A stretch of 64,000 bases of DNA from Entomortierella parvispora (Eukaryota > Mortierellomycota > Mortierellomycetes > Mortierellales > Mortierellaceae). Within the stretch, counting starts at the first letter, position 1, and each line of letters opens with the position of its first letter. The notes under the pieces were generated by a model. The model was not told where the DNA came from and did no database searches. It was given only the letters and a program-made list of their open reading frames with translations. Positions 46,364-57,954 of this stretch are shown piece after piece. The translations under genes were made by a program, and so were the position numbers. The stretch spans positions 2,161,263-2,225,262 of the forward strand of contig OY752148.1 in assembly GCA_963573315.1 (NCBI GenBank), written 5' to 3'.

Positions 46364-48125
46364 ATGTCCTCCTCCTCCCACAGCGGCGTCCTCCCGCCCC
46401 TCAGGGACAGGCTCAGAGAGACCATCAGCACCTACTTCAAATTCGGCTACACCACCTTTGGCGGCCCTGCCGCCCACATTGCCATCCTCTACGATGATAT
46501 TGTCACCCGTCGCCAATGGATCTTGAGCGAACAGTTCACCGAGCTCTTTGCCATCTGTCAGGCCCTCCCTGGTCCTGCCAGCACCGAGCTTGCCTACTCG
46601 CTTTCACTCGTCCGATCTGGGTTCCTGTGCGCCATCGTTGCCTTTATCTTTTGGAGGTAAAACAACAACTCTTCCTCTTTTTGGCTTTTAAGCTCACTCC
46701 TTGTTGATTCGGAGCACACTTTCCCTTGTTTATAATCGGAGCTGACTTTTTGCTGTAATCCTACTGCATGTCCCAAATAGTATCCCTGGAGCCATTGTCA
46801 TGACCATTGTTGGAGTATTGATTGGAAACATCAAGGGCGGGATCCCCTTGTGGGCTACTCGATTGGAACAAGGACTCGCTTCTGCCGCCATTGGACTTGT
46901 GGCCTTGGCTGCTTACAAAATGTCGACCACCTTAGCCACCGATAAACTCACCAGGATCCTGGCCCTCGTGGCCGGCAGCATCTCGGCTTTGTATAGTGCC
47001 CCTTGGCTGCTACCCGTGATGATGATTGCAGGAGGTCTGGTCAGCTATATTTTCGACACATTCTTGCAACCGCTTTATACCAGGACGATCGAGCGACAAA
47101 AGACAAGGTCTGCAAACGAGAAATTGGAGGTCAAGAAAGAAGATGAAACCTCGGCAGCAGTCCAGGATGCTGATCTTGAGCAGGGACATGCAGATATTCC
47201 TCCGGAAAGTGGAAGCGCTCATGTGGATGACAAGGAGGATATCGATAATACATCTCTTCGGAACCGCGCTCGGACCAACACGACAGTGGTAGATATTGAC
47301 TCTGATGCAAATCCAGTAACGGACGAAAAGGTAAGGAACTTTTTTGAGAGAAAGTGCGAGAGAGATTGAGAAGAGAGTTCCTTGTCTTCTGTTCATGATC
47401 TAAAGCCCAGTTACTCTTACTCTTTCCATTTCTCACGTCGGATACAGGCTGAAACGAGTCGCTTGCCTTTTACCTATTCGAAAAAACTGGGCGCAGTGTT
47501 TTTTATAGTCTTTCTCGCCTTGCTGGTAGCCTCCATCCTAGTACGCGCTCTCATCCCAGTGTCTTCGAATGCTGAGTACGGTCAACTTGCCGCAACTTTT
47601 TACTTTGTAGGATCCATCATCTTTGGTGGAGGACCTGTCATCATCCCCCTCCTCAAGACCTACACTGTCGATTCCGGATGGATGACCGATCAACAGTTCT
47701 TGGTCGGACTCGCCTTGATTCAATCCCTTCCTGGGCCCAATTTCAACTTTGCCTGTTTCCTAGGAGCTGTGGCCATGGTGAATGCAAACAAGAATGGGAT
47801 TGCAGGTTCTATTCTCTGTTACCTTGCCATCTTTTTCCCAGGGTTGATTCTCAAGAATGCCATCATTCCGTTTTGGCAATTCGTGCGAGAACACGCGGCC
47901 GTGAAACGCGTCTTTCGAGGTGTGAATGCTTGTGCCTTGGGATTGGTCTTTTCGGCTACATGGCTGTTATGGATTCAAACGAATGCCATGGGAGGCGATA
48001 GTGGATACCATGCCGTGATCGCCAGCACAGCCTTTGTGGCCTCAGGTTACCTGAACGTACCGGCACCACTGGTCATTCTCATTGGCGGCGCGATGGGCGC
48101 AATTGAATACGCGGTTGCTCAATAG
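46364..48125 (+). CDS. Chromate ion transporter family (CHR) protein, two-domain form
   Basis: Three exons (46364-46656, 46781-47330, 47448-48125) give 506 aa. Two homologous membrane halves are visible. The N-terminal half has FKFGYTTFGGPAAHIAILYD, RRQWILSEQFTELFAICQAL, then PGPASTELAYSLS; the C-terminal half has YFVGSIIFGGGPVIIPLLKT, WMTDQQFLVGLALIQSLPGP, then NFNFACFLGAV. The FGGP...LPGP pairing is the CHR signature. A hydrophilic linker of about 110 residues rich in Glu/Asp separates them. Long-chain CHR proteins export chromate in bacteria and Neurospora chr-1 increases chromate uptake, so direction cannot be inferred. An A-rich run (46147-46166) lies about 200 bp upstream of the start. 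Confidence 0.92.
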
Positions 48126-48780
48126 GTCTAGAGATCTCGATAGAATACCCTAATATAAAAAACGTCAAGAAACATCATCATGTTTTACAAAGCTTTATTC
48201 CACGTAGGTAGAGGTCTGGAGTGTTCTTGGGATAGATTTGTTCTTGTTTGTAACTACCATTCAGCGCCACGTGACGGTCAGGGACTATCTTGATGATTGC
48301 ATGCTCATAGATTGTCAGTAACGAGACATAGTTTGTCAAGTACTGACCAAACGTCGATATCAGCATCGGTAATCCACAATGAGAACAGTTTGTCGACTCC
48401 GTTCAAACTTGATATCAAACACTCTTTAAAAGTCTCGGAAAGAAATGGGTAGAATCGTCTCGACATACCACCACGAATCGCTCAGGTTTGGGGGGGGCGG
48501 AACACATGGTGATCATCAGGTGCAGGAAGAAGACAAGGCTAGTCATTCTAATCCAAAATACTCTTGGTGTCCATAACGAGTCGTAAACGCAGAAATGGTG
48601 GTGAAATAGTTGAGAGTCCAGCTTTGACAATCGACAGAGTTGCTTGTTGGAAATGATCGAGAGCCGTCGTGTCCATCAAAGGTAGAAGATATCAAGGATG
48701 TTTCTTGATTTTTGTGAGGATGAGGGTTTTGCGATAGTCGACACAAAAGGCCCGAGAGATACCATCCTTTCTTTCTCTTG
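48126..48780. other. Start of a gene-poor region
   Basis: No protein family, RNA gene or named element was recognised. A short minus-strand open frame (48178-48366) has protein-like composition but no start context or family. A G run lies at about 48489-48500. Confidence 0.3.
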
Positions 48781-48792
48781 GAAACCAGGATC

Positions 48793-48836
48793 GGGGGCGG
48801 GGGGCGGGGGGAATCCTAGGGCAGGGGGGCGGGGGG
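48793..48836 (+). other. G-quadruplex-type tract
   Basis: Five runs of five or six G (three separated by single C, then a ten-base gap, then two more) occur within 44 bp on the plus strand. This comfortably satisfies the usual four-run G4 pattern. Confidence 0.8.
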
Positions 48837-48840
48837 TTTC

Positions 48841-49223
48841 GTACTTGCAATAGATGATTGGCCTTGAGTGCCGCTCGAAATCACTCCATTGTTGCCACTT
48901 GAAAGTCCCCGATGTGTCTCTTTTGAACTTGTCGAGGGATGGTCTTTCCTTCACCTTTTGGTCTAGTAGGCCAAGAAGATTGTTCCCGAGTTCGTACTTG
49001 ATATAGGTGATGGATGAGGATAGACTCGAATTGAACGTCGAGTAGGCTAAAGAGACCGTTCTGGAGTTCGTACTTGAAATAGGTGATTGGCGTTTGAATG
49101 TTGTTCGAGCGATACGGTTCGAATAGGTAAAGTGTTCTGGAGTTTCGTACTTGAAATAGATGATGGAAAAGGCGCCTCTGAGTGTGTCTCGCTCGAATCG
49201 TGGTGGCAAGCTTCAACGACTCT
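48841..49223 (+). repeat. Degenerate tandem repeat, period about 76-77 bp
   Basis: The heading TTCGTACTTGNNATAGRTGA recurs with GTACTTG at 48841, 48994, 49070 and 49147. Spacings are 153 (two periods), 76 and 77 bp. Each unit also has a CTCGAA-like core about 35-40 bp after the head, and units often end GTTCTGGAG. Unit bodies are diverged. In minus-strand translation the head reads (I/T)YFKYE, but no continuous gene results. Confidence 0.7.
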
Positions 49224-49772
49224 CAATTGCGCACTTTGAGAGAGAGAGACGCGATCCTCCGGAAGAGGCAAGTCTTTGTTACTGAGCTTGGTATGGGCGC
49301 GTTTCGTGCATGACCTGCTGTGGCGTTCGTTTTTCCGCCGCTATTGTTTTGTGTGACCCTGCTCGATTGTCGATCCTGTGCTCTCCCCTTGGACCAATGG
49401 TTGCTGGAATAAAACAATTGGGTGTGTGCAGGGAGGGGGGACTGGACTTTTTGCCGGAGGAGAGGGAACAAAGAAGCGGGTCCTCTGCTTCAAGGCCCTG
49501 TCATAAATCCTGGACATCTCCACCCGGGGTTCCTGGCAGATACGCAATGGCCAAGAGTACCAAGAGAATGGGTGGAATGTAGCCACTTGGGTCCAACCTC
49601 AGTAGGAGCTTTCGCGATGGCCGTTGGGAAACAAGACAGAGAGGAGCTCCACTACTTGAGATCGACACCAAGGAAAGAGAAGACCATAGACAAAAGATGG
49701 GGTCGCGTATCAATGCCGAAAAAGACTGAGGGCATTGTCAAAGTTGTTGGGGAAAAAAATAGAAGATAAATA

Positions 49773-49807
49773 TCCACGCGAGGTTGTCGAAACAGACCTC
49801 GCGTGGA
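49773..49807. other. Perfect 12-bp inverted repeat (hairpin)
   Basis: TCCACGCGAGGT at 49773-49784 is exactly mirrored by ACCTCGCGTGGA at 49796-49807, around an 11-base loop. No T run follows on either side, so a pol III or bacterial-type terminator is not implied. Confidence 0.85.
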
Positions 49808-50044
49808 CTGGAGGCGAATGGCGAGAGATTTGGTGCTCGATGGAGGAAGGAATGAGGTTGAGATGGTGTGGGTTCAAATTAAGCAAGTCCAGAGATACTG
49901 GTTGAGTGGAGGGTTGCCAAAACAAGAAAGAAGATGGGTAAAAGAGGAGGAGAGAGGGAAGAACAGGTCCGCAGGGAGCGAAGGCACAGCACACAGCACG
50001 GACAGGCACAGCAAAAACCGCCGCGAGCTTTATCACATGATTAA

Positions 50045-50078
50045 TGACGTCACGTGTACTGATTTTAGATCACGTGAT
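50045..50078. promoter_or_regulatory. CRE and E-box-like motif cluster
   Basis: A full CRE palindrome TGACGTCA (50045-50052) overlaps a CACGTG E-box (50051-50056), and a second palindrome ATCACGTGAT sits at 50069-50078. These are binding sites known for bZIP and bHLH factors. They lie 65-100 bp upstream of the tRNA and may instead serve an unannotated minus-strand transcript. Confidence 0.4.
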
Positions 50079-50142
50079 ATAGCGTGAGAAGATCTGGTAC
50101 AAATACAAATCTTTCTGCAACGTTGACAAGCTCCGACAACAA

Positions 50143-50213
50143 GAAAGTGTAGTATATGGGTATCATTCCGGCCTTCCAAGCCTGAGAACCGGGTTCGAGT
50201 CCCGGCACTTTCA
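50143..50213 (+). tRNA. tRNA-Gly (anticodon TCC)
   Basis: Acceptor stem GAAAGTG pairs with CACTTTC. The D arm is short (GTAT ... GTAT). The anticodon loop is CTTCCAA with anticodon TCC. The T arm is CCGGG-TTCGAGT-CCCGG. This matches eukaryotic tRNA-Gly(UCC) in overall design. There is no intron. The internal B box (GGTTCGAGTCC) is present, and a TTTT pol III terminator follows at 50214-50217. The anticodon stem has one C-T mismatch. Confidence 0.93.
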
Positions 50214-50358
50214 TTTTAGACTCTGAAGAGTCTTTTGTTCTTTTTGCGCATCCAGTTATTCACTTTTTGACCCAGACTATTATGACGCGTTCGCAGGAAG
50301 AAGTACCAAACATGTATTTTTTTGGAAGAAGCGAGGGGAGGAACTTTATTAACCAACA

Positions 50359-53300
50359 CTACTTCCAGGTTGAGGTAGTCACTATTATCGGAAGAAGGTA
50401 TGGAGAGGTCAAAGAAACGATGATTAGTACTTGAGTAGGAAGGCTCGAGAGAAGAGGAGGAGGGACAGAAGGAAACAAGAAAAAAAAATAGGGTGACAAC
50501 TTACAAGAATTAGTGGAAACAGATCTCGTGGTTCCTAGTTTCGGGATTCGGCTATTATTAGAGGTGCCGCTTGTGCTGATACTGGTGCTGGCACCACGTC
50601 CAATTTGATGACTAGTGGCGGAATGAGGTATCGAAGATGATGATAATGATGAAGAGGAAGATGACAAGGAAGAGGGACCGATAGGCGCCACGATCGGAGG
50701 GCAGATCGGGTCCAAGGGATGGATTGAATCCTGATCGATAAATCGCGGTGGGAAAGATCCTAGATTTTCTGAATCTGGACCTGTGGTCGTCTGTGTGTAA
50801 TGGTGAATGGGCGGAGAGTGCAGGCTGGTTCCCTCGGGCGCCGCAGACGATATGGGAGCTGATCTCGAATGAGAGATATACTCGGGGATATCCAAAGGGT
50901 CTGATCCCGACGGCGAAACAGGAGAGCTGTTGGCCACAAAGGCGGAACTGTGAGATCGACTCACGGAAGCTGAACGACCTGTGCTTCTAGATACTGGAGA
51001 AGTCATAGTGGACGTGGCCGTTGAGGATGAGGTGGAGGATTGCAAAGTGTTGGACCTTGTCATTTGAGATCGTCGATCGTTGCCAGGAAGAGTCTTCTTG
51101 TTCTTTGGACAACCTCCATCTTCCATCAAATGTTGCTTCCACGTTTCCTCATCGCTTGGAGAGATAATTGTCTGGCAAAGAGGGCATCGGACCGTCGATT
51201 CAGGAACACCTACAATAATGATAGTCAGGGAAAAATCATGAGCAAGAAGAAAATCAAGGAAAGATTGTCAACTCGACTCTCAAAGTCCCACTCACCTTGG
51301 CAACCTGTTGCAACGTGTGGCAGAAACATGTCGGCAGGCATGATTTCTCGACACATCTCACACTGCTTCACAAACTTGCGCCTCGTACACTCGTGAAGAA
51401 TATGATCTGTAAGAGTTGGAACTTCAATAATCTAGTGAAATTACCAGAGGAAAAAGGAGTCAATACCTAAGAAAAGTGAAGGACCTGCTTCATCCCTAAT
51501 GGCGTGAAATCAAACTTACAATTTTGCAAAACTGGCAATTGGCTAACATGGCACATTCGCTCCAATAATGAGTCACCAATCCCTCGTCTGTGAACGCGTT
51601 GTTCCTTTCGTCGCAAAAGACACAGAATCTTTCTTTTGATGAGCTGGAAGGCGAATCCGCGGGTGTTTGAATCGAGGTGGTTTCCACTGAAGAGATGCCG
51701 GGTTTTCTCAGAGTCCTTTGTTGGCCAGTCTTTGTCCTTGGCTGAAGAGGACGTACCGCCGTTCTGGGGGCTGTGCTTGGCGGCGGCGAGGTCAATGACT
51801 AAAGTGCGCCGGAGAACTATTAGGTCACATTTTCAGCATCCGTGACATCAAAAGCGGTGCCTGCTTACTTACCTTTGTTGTTTCAGAGGAAGCTGTTGAC
51901 TCGTTGGCCTCGTCTGGTGACATTGCACTCTGTTTCTTGGCCATGGATTTCGGAATGCCTACCAGATTTGAAAAACAGTTAGTCTCTATTTCAAGATGGA
52001 AACACCAAGCACTTCGATAGAAGGCTGTCTCCATACCAGTATACAAAGCCTGTGTTGCTTTGATGGAAGATCGAAGGGGCATTTTCAGGCGAGCTTGATG
52101 AGCCAGAGCTGCGTCCGATCGCTGTCTTGTACTCTGGCGACTTGGGGGCTTAGAACTAGTAGGCGACTCGGGTGGCTCAACCAATAGCTTCTTGAGTGAG
52201 TCCATGTGCAAATCAACAAAAGGAACCGCATGTGCCCCCCGACCTTTGCTTGATCGCGAAGTATCAGATGGAGACCGTGCTTCCTGTGACCGAGACGAGA
52301 TATTCAAGATTTTCTCCACAGGCGGTGTCGGTGTCCTCATACTGGACACTGTTGGTCTCTTGCGCTCCAGTTCCTTTTGGATGCTCTGAAAAGTTTGATA
52401 AAAAACGGATTCAACATTCTAGGTCATGATCGCTTCATTTGAGAGCTATCCACAGTAGATATCCTGCTCTTACCTCTATGATCAATGGCTTCACTCCTGG
52501 CAGAAACTGTTCAACCCTTGTTTTGGATAAAAACTTGCACACATCAATAATGAGCTTCCTAGCTGTGACGCGGACTTCGGCATTGGTGTGATTGATGTAG
52601 GGAATCGCAAACTCGGTAATGTTCTAGAAAAAAGAAATCCAAATACAAATCATACTGTCAGAGGGATGATAGGAGATTAATTAAAAAAACTCTAATATCG
52701 AACGAATGGTCACTTACCTCAAAATCCAAACCGCCTGCTGTTCCGATCCCTGCAGTTGCATCATATACACCAAATTCATTTGCCAAACGAGCCACAATCT
52801 CCACGCGTGCCTGAGCCTGTCGGTAAAGCACTGTGCTCCTCGCCGGCTTGAACACCAAAGGAAGGATGGAGTAGGGGTGAGATCTGAAGCAATTGCAAAG
52901 CATCACAATGCGATCGAGCGTCGCCTGTCGGACACGTGTATTAAGATCGGATGCTCGGATCAACAACAATGCGAATATTGGTTCCAGGGATCGAAAAGTA
53001 AAGGAGCTTGGCACCTCATTTTGAAAACAGAATTCTAGCAAAAAGAAGTTGTGTAACTTGTTATTCTCCCTGAAAATACCATGGCCGAGAGGCATGGTCG
53101 TGATGATTGTCCTGTCCAAAACTTACTAACGACCTGGTCCAGAAGAGTCATTGCCATAGAGACAACCTTTTCTCGCGAGTCAGTCAAGGCTGCGTTCAGA
53201 ATCTGAAAGGCAGCGCTTGACGAAAGGACCTAAACGTTTTGTTAATGATATTTGTGTGAGAACGAGCCTGATTCGGGGGTCTCTCCAAGAGCACATCGGA

Positions 53301-55463
53301 AAGATTCGTTTTTACCTTGTCGTAAGCTAAGTCGTTTTCGTCCTGATAGATTTCATTTTCCATAAACTCCTTGACATATTCGATAGCGTAAAGACGATCT
53401 TGAAGATCTCGGCTCACGATAGAAGAAATGATCCTGCTATTGAAAACCTCAAGTGCAATCGCGTATGTCTTGCGATCCTGCTCTGAGAGATCTTCCTCGT
53501 TTCCGCCCCTGCTATAGCTATCCTGTCCAATACGTGACATGTTTGCCTCCAAGGGGCGCTCCGTGATATCCGTCAAGTTTGGTGAGGTCCTATAATGTGA
53601 TTGCGGGACTTTGGGTGATCCATGAGGATGTCTGGCGAGGCCAGAAGGCTGGGATCTCGAGAATGGGAGGGGAATCTTTCCAGAGTATTCTTCTCTTCTT
53701 GGCCGTTCTGGGTCTGAGCTGTTTTCGCTAGTTGTAGAGGGTGGTCGATGAATAGACGGCGTGGGGGGCAGACTTTTTCGACTGGTTGGGAGACGCTTGT
53801 GCGACCCCTCAATGCTGCTACTCGTGGTGTTGAGCTGAGTCGAGACATTAGAGAAGTTGCCCACGGATGCGCTTTTTGTCAAAACAAAAGAAGATCGAGG
53901 GGGTTCATTGGCATCCTCAGCGTCGCTTGAAGGTGTCATCGAGACGATTGTGACACCCTCCTCCTGCACGATGTAAAACCCGTTCTTTGCAAGATGTGTG
54001 TCCATTTTTGCTTTGATGTCGTTGACTTGTGCCTTTAGATCCTGGGCTAGGTCAAAATCTTCAGTTTCTGCAGCCTGTCTTTTTTCAATGTCCAATGCCT
54101 GAATTTCATCCGCCCACTGTTTCGATAATTGATTACTTTGTTAGTACAAGTCTTGCTTTAGGCAACTCCACTCTAGCAGATCCTCCGGGTCCATAGAACT
54201 AACCTTGATTACTTGCTCGTACCCTGCTTTGTAAAGCTTTGCAGAGTGGAAATCCTCAACTAGAAAGTAGAAAAGTCGTATTAGCAGACTGTGGTGATAA
54301 CTATCAATAGAGATGACCCACGAGGACATAGGTGTGATACCTTTAACGGCATCCAGTTTCGCCTTTACGAATCCCGACACGAGACGCTGCACCTCCTGGT
54401 CCAAATAAGAGTCTTGATGAACTTTTGTCTCGGCAATAGAAAGAGAGCGAACAGTATCTCCGAGGGAGGGTATATCGGGCAAGATTGGCTCGGGTTCAGG
54501 AATGAATGACTGAATGGCGGAGGCTGCCTCTGTGAATCCTTGTCCTGGGCCATTAATGACCTCGCATTCGTCAAAGTCCAGTCTCTCCGAGTCTGCTACA
54601 AGTTCGTCGTTGAGGGGCTCACCCAGTACATTCAGGGCGAGAATCGCGACCTGCAGTGGTTCGACATGGCTAGGTTAATGATCGGTCGTTCCTCTTTGGA
54701 TAACAAAAAAAAATTCCACATTGAAACTCGATGGGAGTACCTGATGATAGATGTTGAGTGGATTGACGTGACACTGTCGAATAACCACCCGAAGATATTC
54801 GCCCTTGACATCAAAGTTGATGGACCTCAGTTCTCGTCCCGAGTAATTTGATCCGGCGTTGCTGTCGAAAGAAATCGAGCCGAGCTTTTGAAACTGCAAT
54901 ACAGGAAGCTCCTTTTTGGGAAAGTCATAACCAATTAAGTCAATGCTGTCATCTTCTGCCTCATAATGATTATCACCACCATCCTGTCCAATATGCGTGT
55001 CCTGGCCATTTTCCTGTACTCCGTTCTCATGAATGTCTGAAAGGACAGCGCCTTTCCGGGAGCCCATCCAAAAGTCAAGCTTGCTTGCAATCTTGTACTG
55101 ATGCGACAGGATCTGGATCTTTCGGATCCTCGAGTATCCACTCGAGAACCGAAGCACGAGGTCCTGCGGATAGCTGCAAAACCTATTACGTGATGGCACC
55201 CATGGAGCAGAGGTTTGTAACATGAGCAATTGGCTTTTGGTAATTCAGGAGCCACCTTGCTCTCCCGTTTCATGAAAAGGGATTCTCGTCTGTTCTTTTT
55301 GGGGGGAAAGTGAGTCCCTGCATTATGATCTCTACCTGGGAGTATGCCATCCTTTTCCTACAGATGTCTGCATTAAGCCGACGAGTTCCTCTGGTGGATA
55401 TCCTGCATCCCATCCTGAAGCCATCTGGATCTCGTAATGCAACCGTTGGGGCGCAAGAACCAT
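50359..55463 (-). CDS. CEP104 homologue (microtubule plus-end/ciliary-tip TOG protein)
   Basis: Fourteen exons: 55463-55336, 55182-54741, 54650-54341, 54259-54204, 54116-53316, 53229-53127, 53034-52718, 52623-52474, 52385-52037, 51958-51873, 51798-51520, 51431-51296, 51209-50505 and 50381-50359, giving 1294 aa. Domain order matches animal CEP104. First comes a jelly roll (GWHTPRFCSYPQDLVLRF, IQILSHQYKIASKLDFW, GRELRSINFDVKGEYLRVVI, ALNVLGEP). Paired coiled coils follow (LDIEKRQAAETEDFDLAQ, then DLKAQV), then a TOG domain (about 525-769), then zinc fingers (CVFCDERNNAFTDEGLVTHY, CEMCREIMP, CPLCQTIISPSDEETWKQHL). The Ser-rich tail is longer than in animals. CEP104 works at microtubule plus ends with CP110, NEK1 and EB proteins. 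Start uncertain: the frame stays open upstream to an ATG at 55664, but MVLAPQR best fits the family. The last acceptor is also uncertain (an alternative lies at about 50430). Confidence 0.85.
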
Positions 55464-56750
55464 AAGGTACTCCTGCAACGCCTGGATGTTTCGCTGCAAG
55501 GGGACGCCTGCCTGCAACTCTGCCACATCTCTGTCCTTCAGTGTAACGAGAACTTGATCGTTGCCGCCATCCTCGGGCCGTTGGTGCTGCGATCCAAGAG
55601 ATCCAGACGAGAACGGCACACTGCTACGAAGGAGAAGTACAGCAAGTAGAACATAAACATCCATGTTAGTTGCTTTTTCTGTCTGCGAATGTCTGTCAGT
55701 TTGTCAGTCGGCCAGTCGGTCGATCGGTCGTTTGGTGTGTCAGCCAGCCAGCTTGCTTGTTTGTCTGTCTGTCTGTCTGTCAGTTTGCTTGTCAACGCTC
55801 TGCCTGAGTGGTCAAATGGTCTCGGGCAGTAAGTCGGGGACAGACGAGACGCGGCGTGACACGAGTTTCGTGTTGGGTTTGAGGTAGATCCGCGGTTCAT
55901 TGCGTGGCTGCCTGGTTCCTTACGCTTTGGATCGACCAATGAGCGAACGACGACGTGTCCTCACCCGAAGGTTGGATGGCAGCTTCTTGCTAGAGTGCAG
56001 ATGAGCTGAGTCGGCCTTGGTGGGTGGTCGCATCTCACAGGGTCAGTCAGACAGGTCTGCTGGCGAAGAGGAGGAGAAGGTACAAAGAGAAACGAGAGGG
56101 GGAGGGCCGTTCTGTCCCTGCAAACTTCTTGTTTTGCTGACAAGGAGGGGGAAGGGAGGACAGGGAGGAGGCTCCAGCAGGGCGAGCACGAGATGATTGT
56201 CTCGAGGATGAGCAGAGAGGGGTGGATGAGAATGCGAATGGAAGGGGGGGAATTCAAAGGGTGAATGAGTAAGAGAGCGAGACGATGGCAGGAAGCCCTT
56301 TCTTTCCTCTGCAAGAGGGAGAGAGAAAAAAAAAGAAAAAAGAAAAAAAGGAAAAAGAAAACACGCGCGCGTGGGCTCGCATGGCCCTTTCTTTCTTTCT
56401 TTCTTTCTCTTCCCTTCTCCTCTCTTCTCTTCTCTTCCCCTCCGTCATTGAACCACCGGAACCTCTTTGTTCTTTTCTGATGAAAAAAGGCCGGAAAAGG
56501 GAAACATCCTACGCGAGTGTGGCATGACACGGACTATGCTCTTACATCTTTGCAGAAACAAAGAGGACAAACCTTCACCACCCTCCTATAGCCGTCGCTG
56601 TCATAGTCATTGCTGGCACTGCTGTAGTTCACTCACTGCCCCATGTCGAGAAATAGATATAGTTGGGGTCCCGTCAGAGCTCCCCTTGCTCACCTTGCTC
56701 GCTTGGCTACTGCTACAGTAATGTACAAGAATTTTTTTTTTGTTTTGCAT
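55464..56750. other. Intergenic region upstream of CEP104 with TGTC-type simple repeats
   Basis: About 1.3 kb. Degenerate four-base repeats (GTCA/GTCT/GTCG) occupy about 55680-55800, and purine/pyrimidine tracts occupy 56320-56445. The CEP104 promoter must lie near the left part. A 189-codon minus-strand open frame here is low-complexity and not a gene. Confidence 0.4.
55680..55800 (+). repeat. Degenerate tetranucleotide repeat (GTCN)
   Basis: Serial GTCAGT, CGGTCG and TGTCTGTCTGTCTGTC elements, purest at 55760-55781, lie within 220 bp of the CEP104 start and inside the upstream extension of its open frame. Confidence 0.75.
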
Positions 56751-57954
56751 CTACTTTGAGAAGAAGTCCTTCAAGGCATCCGATGGGTCCTTGGCTTCGA
56801 TGCGACGCCGTTTGGCTGTCTCGTCCGCTAGAGAACAATGGAGCAGATAACGCATTAAAGTCGGCCACTGCAACATTTCTTTTTTTTGCAAAAATACATC
56901 AGAGTCATTGAGCGATCTCTTACATTGTCCTGCTTGTTGCGACTGGTATGCTCTCTTGGCCGAAATTGCATCCCGCCTGGAGTCAAGAACCCCGAGCACT
57001 CTCGGTACTATCATCATCCATCAGAAGCAAGGTAAGTTATATTGTCATGCCGTCATATATGCCTCCACACTATTGCCTAAAATTGAGAGTTCAAGGCCAT
57101 ACATAGAACCTGCATTCGTTTGAGTTCTTGAGCCACCTGAGAATTAGGCGATACAATGTTTGCTTCGACTTTACTGGCGTCTAGACGATCAATTTCACCT
57201 TGAAGAGTCTGTGCCAAAGGAATGTCGTTACAGATTAATCCATGGCCCAATGAAGCGTACGATTTTTCTTATCCTGTCCGTGGTGTTACCTTGTAGTAAT
57301 GATGCTTCTCCTTTAGAGTCTTGTATTTGGACTGGAGTGACACGATCCGTGAGCGCAGGTCGGCATATTTCTGTAACCGAGAAGACGAAGCTGCAGCCGA
57401 GCTCCCTTGGTTGGATGAATCGCCATGGACGCTATCTGTGCTCCCGCCGTCAACATCCTGACGATGCTGCCACGTCTCTGGAAAGACGTCAATCCAGTCT
57501 GATTCGAGAATCTCTGGCACGGTCTTTGTCCTGATAATGATTCCTCCCTGACGCGCCTTTTTCCGCAACTCGTGTTGGTGTGCCTCCAGTTGTTCCAGTA
57601 GTTGACGTATGGATTGATGGTTGAACGATAGCCGCAATGACTTTGTGCTAGTAACATGGACTAAAAACAAGAATACAAAACACAGGGGTCAGAGCCACGA
57701 TTCTGGATCAGGTGGACAGGGACCAGATTGCACGCATAGAAGGGTCACACGGTACGTTTGGCCAGGGCTGCGGTGATGACTGGGGCTGGAATGGCCTGTG
57801 CTTTGCCGTCCGCAGCGAGTCTGGATTGAAGGCGGGCCCAGTCTTCTGCGGGCAGGCTAGGGGCTTGCAAGAGCCTGACCTGAGCTTGCAGGAATGCCTT
57901 CTTGTCATGGTAGTAGCGAGCCTGGCTGCTGGGCAGGACAGGCTGGGATGTCAT
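56751..57954 (-). CDS. Kinetochore protein, Fta4 (Sim4/COMA-associated) family
   Basis: Five exons, 57954-57756, 57660-57290, 57208-57103, 57007-56924 and 56827-56751, give 278 aa. Residues 12-45 read RYYHDKKAFLQAQVRLLQAP, then SLPAEDWARLQ, followed by VITAALAKLHVTSTKSLRLS, NHQSIRQLLEQLEAHQHEL. This matches the N-terminal pattern of Fta4 proteins (KKxFxxxQxRxLxxPLxxxEDW). A WIDVFPETW block and a long coiled coil (LQKYADLRSRIVSLQSKYKT) follow, and the end is basic (AKRRRIEAKDP). Fta4 is a subunit of the inner-kinetochore Sim4 complex of fission yeast. The third donor was chosen as GTATGG because the nearer GTTCTA donor breaks the phase. The neighbourhood (DAD1, CEP104) is also spindle-related. 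Confidence 0.55.

Larger units (their letters stand above)
49224..50142. other. Gene-poor region upstream of tRNA-Gly
   Basis: No gene is recognised. Minus-strand open frames (for example 49501-49713 with a hydrophobic YIPPILLVLLAIAYLPGTP) are suggestive but lack a supported start. A hairpin and CRE/E-box-like motifs in this stretch are listed separately. Confidence 0.3.

Noticed and set aside
48841..49223. CRISPR array
   Set aside because: Heads are imperfect, units are about 76 bp with diverged bodies, the genome is eukaryotic and there are no cas-like genes.
55961..56530. 189-codon minus-strand open frame
   Set aside because: Low-complexity poly-F/L/S sequence in intergenic DNA between well-supported genes.
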